Position numbers and translations under genes: made by a program
Source: Anaerolineae bacterium
GTDB taxonomy: Bacteria; Chloroflexota; Anaerolineae; Promineifilales; Promineifilaceae
Reading direction: 5' to 3'
DNA length: 34,822 bases
Assembly: GCA_007123775.1 (NCBI GenBank)
Contig: SLGK01000263.1
Coordinates: forward strand, 1 to 34,822
Shown: positions 34,266-34,822 of the stretch, one piece after another
Numbering within the stretch: the first letter of the stretch is position 1
Layout: each line of letters begins with the position of its first letter
Notes under the pieces: model-generated
Database searches by the model: none
Told to the model about the DNA's origin: nothing
The model's input: only the letters and a program-made list of their open reading frames with translations

Positions 34266-34772
34266 ATGGAACTACTGCCATTCTTTTTCGGATCGTTTCT
34301 GCTGTGGGTGACGGGTACGGCCGTTATTCTCGTCTTTATCGGATTCTTCCCCACGTTTACGGTGCAGGGTGCGGCCATTGTGCGGCAGTCACCGCGGTGG
34401 ACGCTGCTGGTAGGGCTAGTTAACGCCTTCTTCTTTGGCACAATCGCCCTGATCTTGCTCGCTCTGGGGCAAAACGTCTCTGAAATCTTCCATCTGCCCG
34501 CCTTGTTATTCCTTCTGGGGCTGGCGGCCGGCGTTCTGTTTGGTTTGCCCGGCTTGACGACGCTGCTGGCCGAACGGCTCTGGCCGGAAAAACAGCCCAC
34601 CGTCCGCTGTGGTTATGCGGCCGCGCTGTTGGTTTTAGCCGCGCTGATGCCCTTTGTAGGCTGGTTTCTCCTGCTGCCCGGCCTGCTGGTGATGGCCCTG
34701 GGGGTATGCTTGCTGGTTTTGCTGGACCGGCTTCGGCAAGAACGGCCGTCTGACGACGTAAACACAATGTAG
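34266..34772 (+). CDS. Small multi-pass membrane protein
   Basis: 168 residues from ATG 34266, with AAAGGTCAGG upstream, just after the anti-sigma gene (14-bp gap). Hydropathy by eye shows about four membrane helices (for example ELLPFFFGSFLLWVTGTAVI and AAALLVLAALMPFVGWFLLL) with a charged C terminus. Many such proteins follow sigma/anti-sigma pairs and form part of the sensed envelope function. No catalytic motif was recognised. Confidence 0.75.
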   Translation: MELLPFFFGSFLLWVTGTAVILVFIGFFPTFTVQGAAIVRQSPRWTLLVGLVNAFFFGTIALILLALGQNVSEIFHLPALLFLLGLAAGVLFGLPGLTTLLAERLWPEKQPTVRCGYAAALLVLAALMPFVGWFLLLPGLLVMALGVCLLVLLDRLRQERPSDDVNTM

Positions 34773-34793
34773 GGGCAAACCCGTGTGTTTGCC
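34769..34793. repeat. 25-bp hairpin repeat, tandem copy 1
   Basis: Begins with gtaggggcaaac and ends with gtttgcc, so ggcaaac/gtttgcc can pair. It overlaps the last codon of the membrane protein gene. A second identical copy follows after 4 bp. Confidence 0.85.
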
Positions 34794-34797
34794 TTAT

Positions 34798-34822
34798 GTA
34801 GGGGCAAACCCGTGTGTTTGCC
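34798..34822. repeat. 25-bp hairpin repeat, tandem copy 2, at window edge
   Basis: Identical to the copy at 34769-34793, with a 29-bp period. It reaches the last base of the window, so more copies probably follow. Such ggggcaaac/gtttgcc hairpins look like a dispersed intergenic repeat. Confidence 0.85.

Noticed and set aside
1..34822. tRNA, rRNA, intact insertion sequence or prophage genes
   Set aside because: None was recognised in any intergenic stretch; no transposase, integrase or phage structural gene motifs were seen.

Overview
The window looks like a chromosomal segment of a GC-rich Chloroflexota bacterium, probably of the Anaerolineae/Ardenticatenia type. This is inferred from gene content, abundant short palindromic intergenic repeats and a very frequent ACGGCCGT palindrome. 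No 16S or ribosomal gene is present to confirm it. No tRNA, rRNA, CRISPR array or intact insertion sequence was recognised.

1-11.5 kb (+ strand): part of a hybrid PKS/NRPS biosynthetic cluster that continues upstream of the window. Gene order is: end of a type I PKS (malonyl-type AT, DH, ACP, with no KR or ER); a HemN-like radical SAM protein with unusual CX7CX2C cysteine spacing; a carrier-C-A-PCP-reductase NRPS; a FabG-like SDR that can act as the missing trans-ketoreductase; and a flavin-dependent halogenase-like enzyme that keeps the catalytic lysine and WxWxIP motif. KR-less PKS plus trans-KR plus HemN-like radical SAM resembles the set that builds polycyclopropanated chains (jawsamycin type). 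Here it is joined to an NRPS with reductive release and a halogenase. A Sfp-type phosphopantetheinyl transferase at 20.9 kb could prime the carriers.

11.5-20.7 kb (- strand): a probable operon, read from right to left. It encodes two small lysine-rich proteins, two tandem UbiB/ABC1-family atypical kinases (the first-transcribed one has Asn at the catalytic Asp position), an ABC-2 exporter with three N-terminal FHA phosphopeptide-binding domains, and a lipoprotein with a predicted jelly-roll domain. Kinases next to FHA domains suggest a phospho-regulated envelope system.

20.9-23.7 kb (+): the PPTase, then a GAF-PAS-class III adenylate cyclase and a winged-helix fragment. 23.7-28.5 kb is an accessory, partly decayed region: an orphan NMT1/THI5-like substrate-binding lipoprotein, a glycoside hydrolase family 3 C-terminal remnant, a small unknown protein, a secreted C39-like peptidase/TPR protein, and a Phd-type antitoxin whose PIN toxin has been destroyed by deletion. 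The octamer ACGGCCGT nearly disappears between about 21.6 and 29.9 kb, which fits a different history for this part.

28.7-32.9 kb (+): two tandem SF1 helicases (a UPF1/Dna2-like one and a UvrD-like one with a degenerate N-terminal nuclease-like region) and a small downstream ORF. 33.1-34.8 kb: an ECF sigma factor, a membrane anti-sigma-like protein and a small multi-pass membrane protein, ending in tandem 25-bp hairpin repeats that run to the window edge.

The main unusual points are the KR-less PKS/radical SAM/NRPS-reductase/halogenase combination, in-frame palindromic repeat insertions within the NRPS gene, a condensation domain lacking its catalytic His, and the UbiB-pair/FHA-ABC/small-protein operon.
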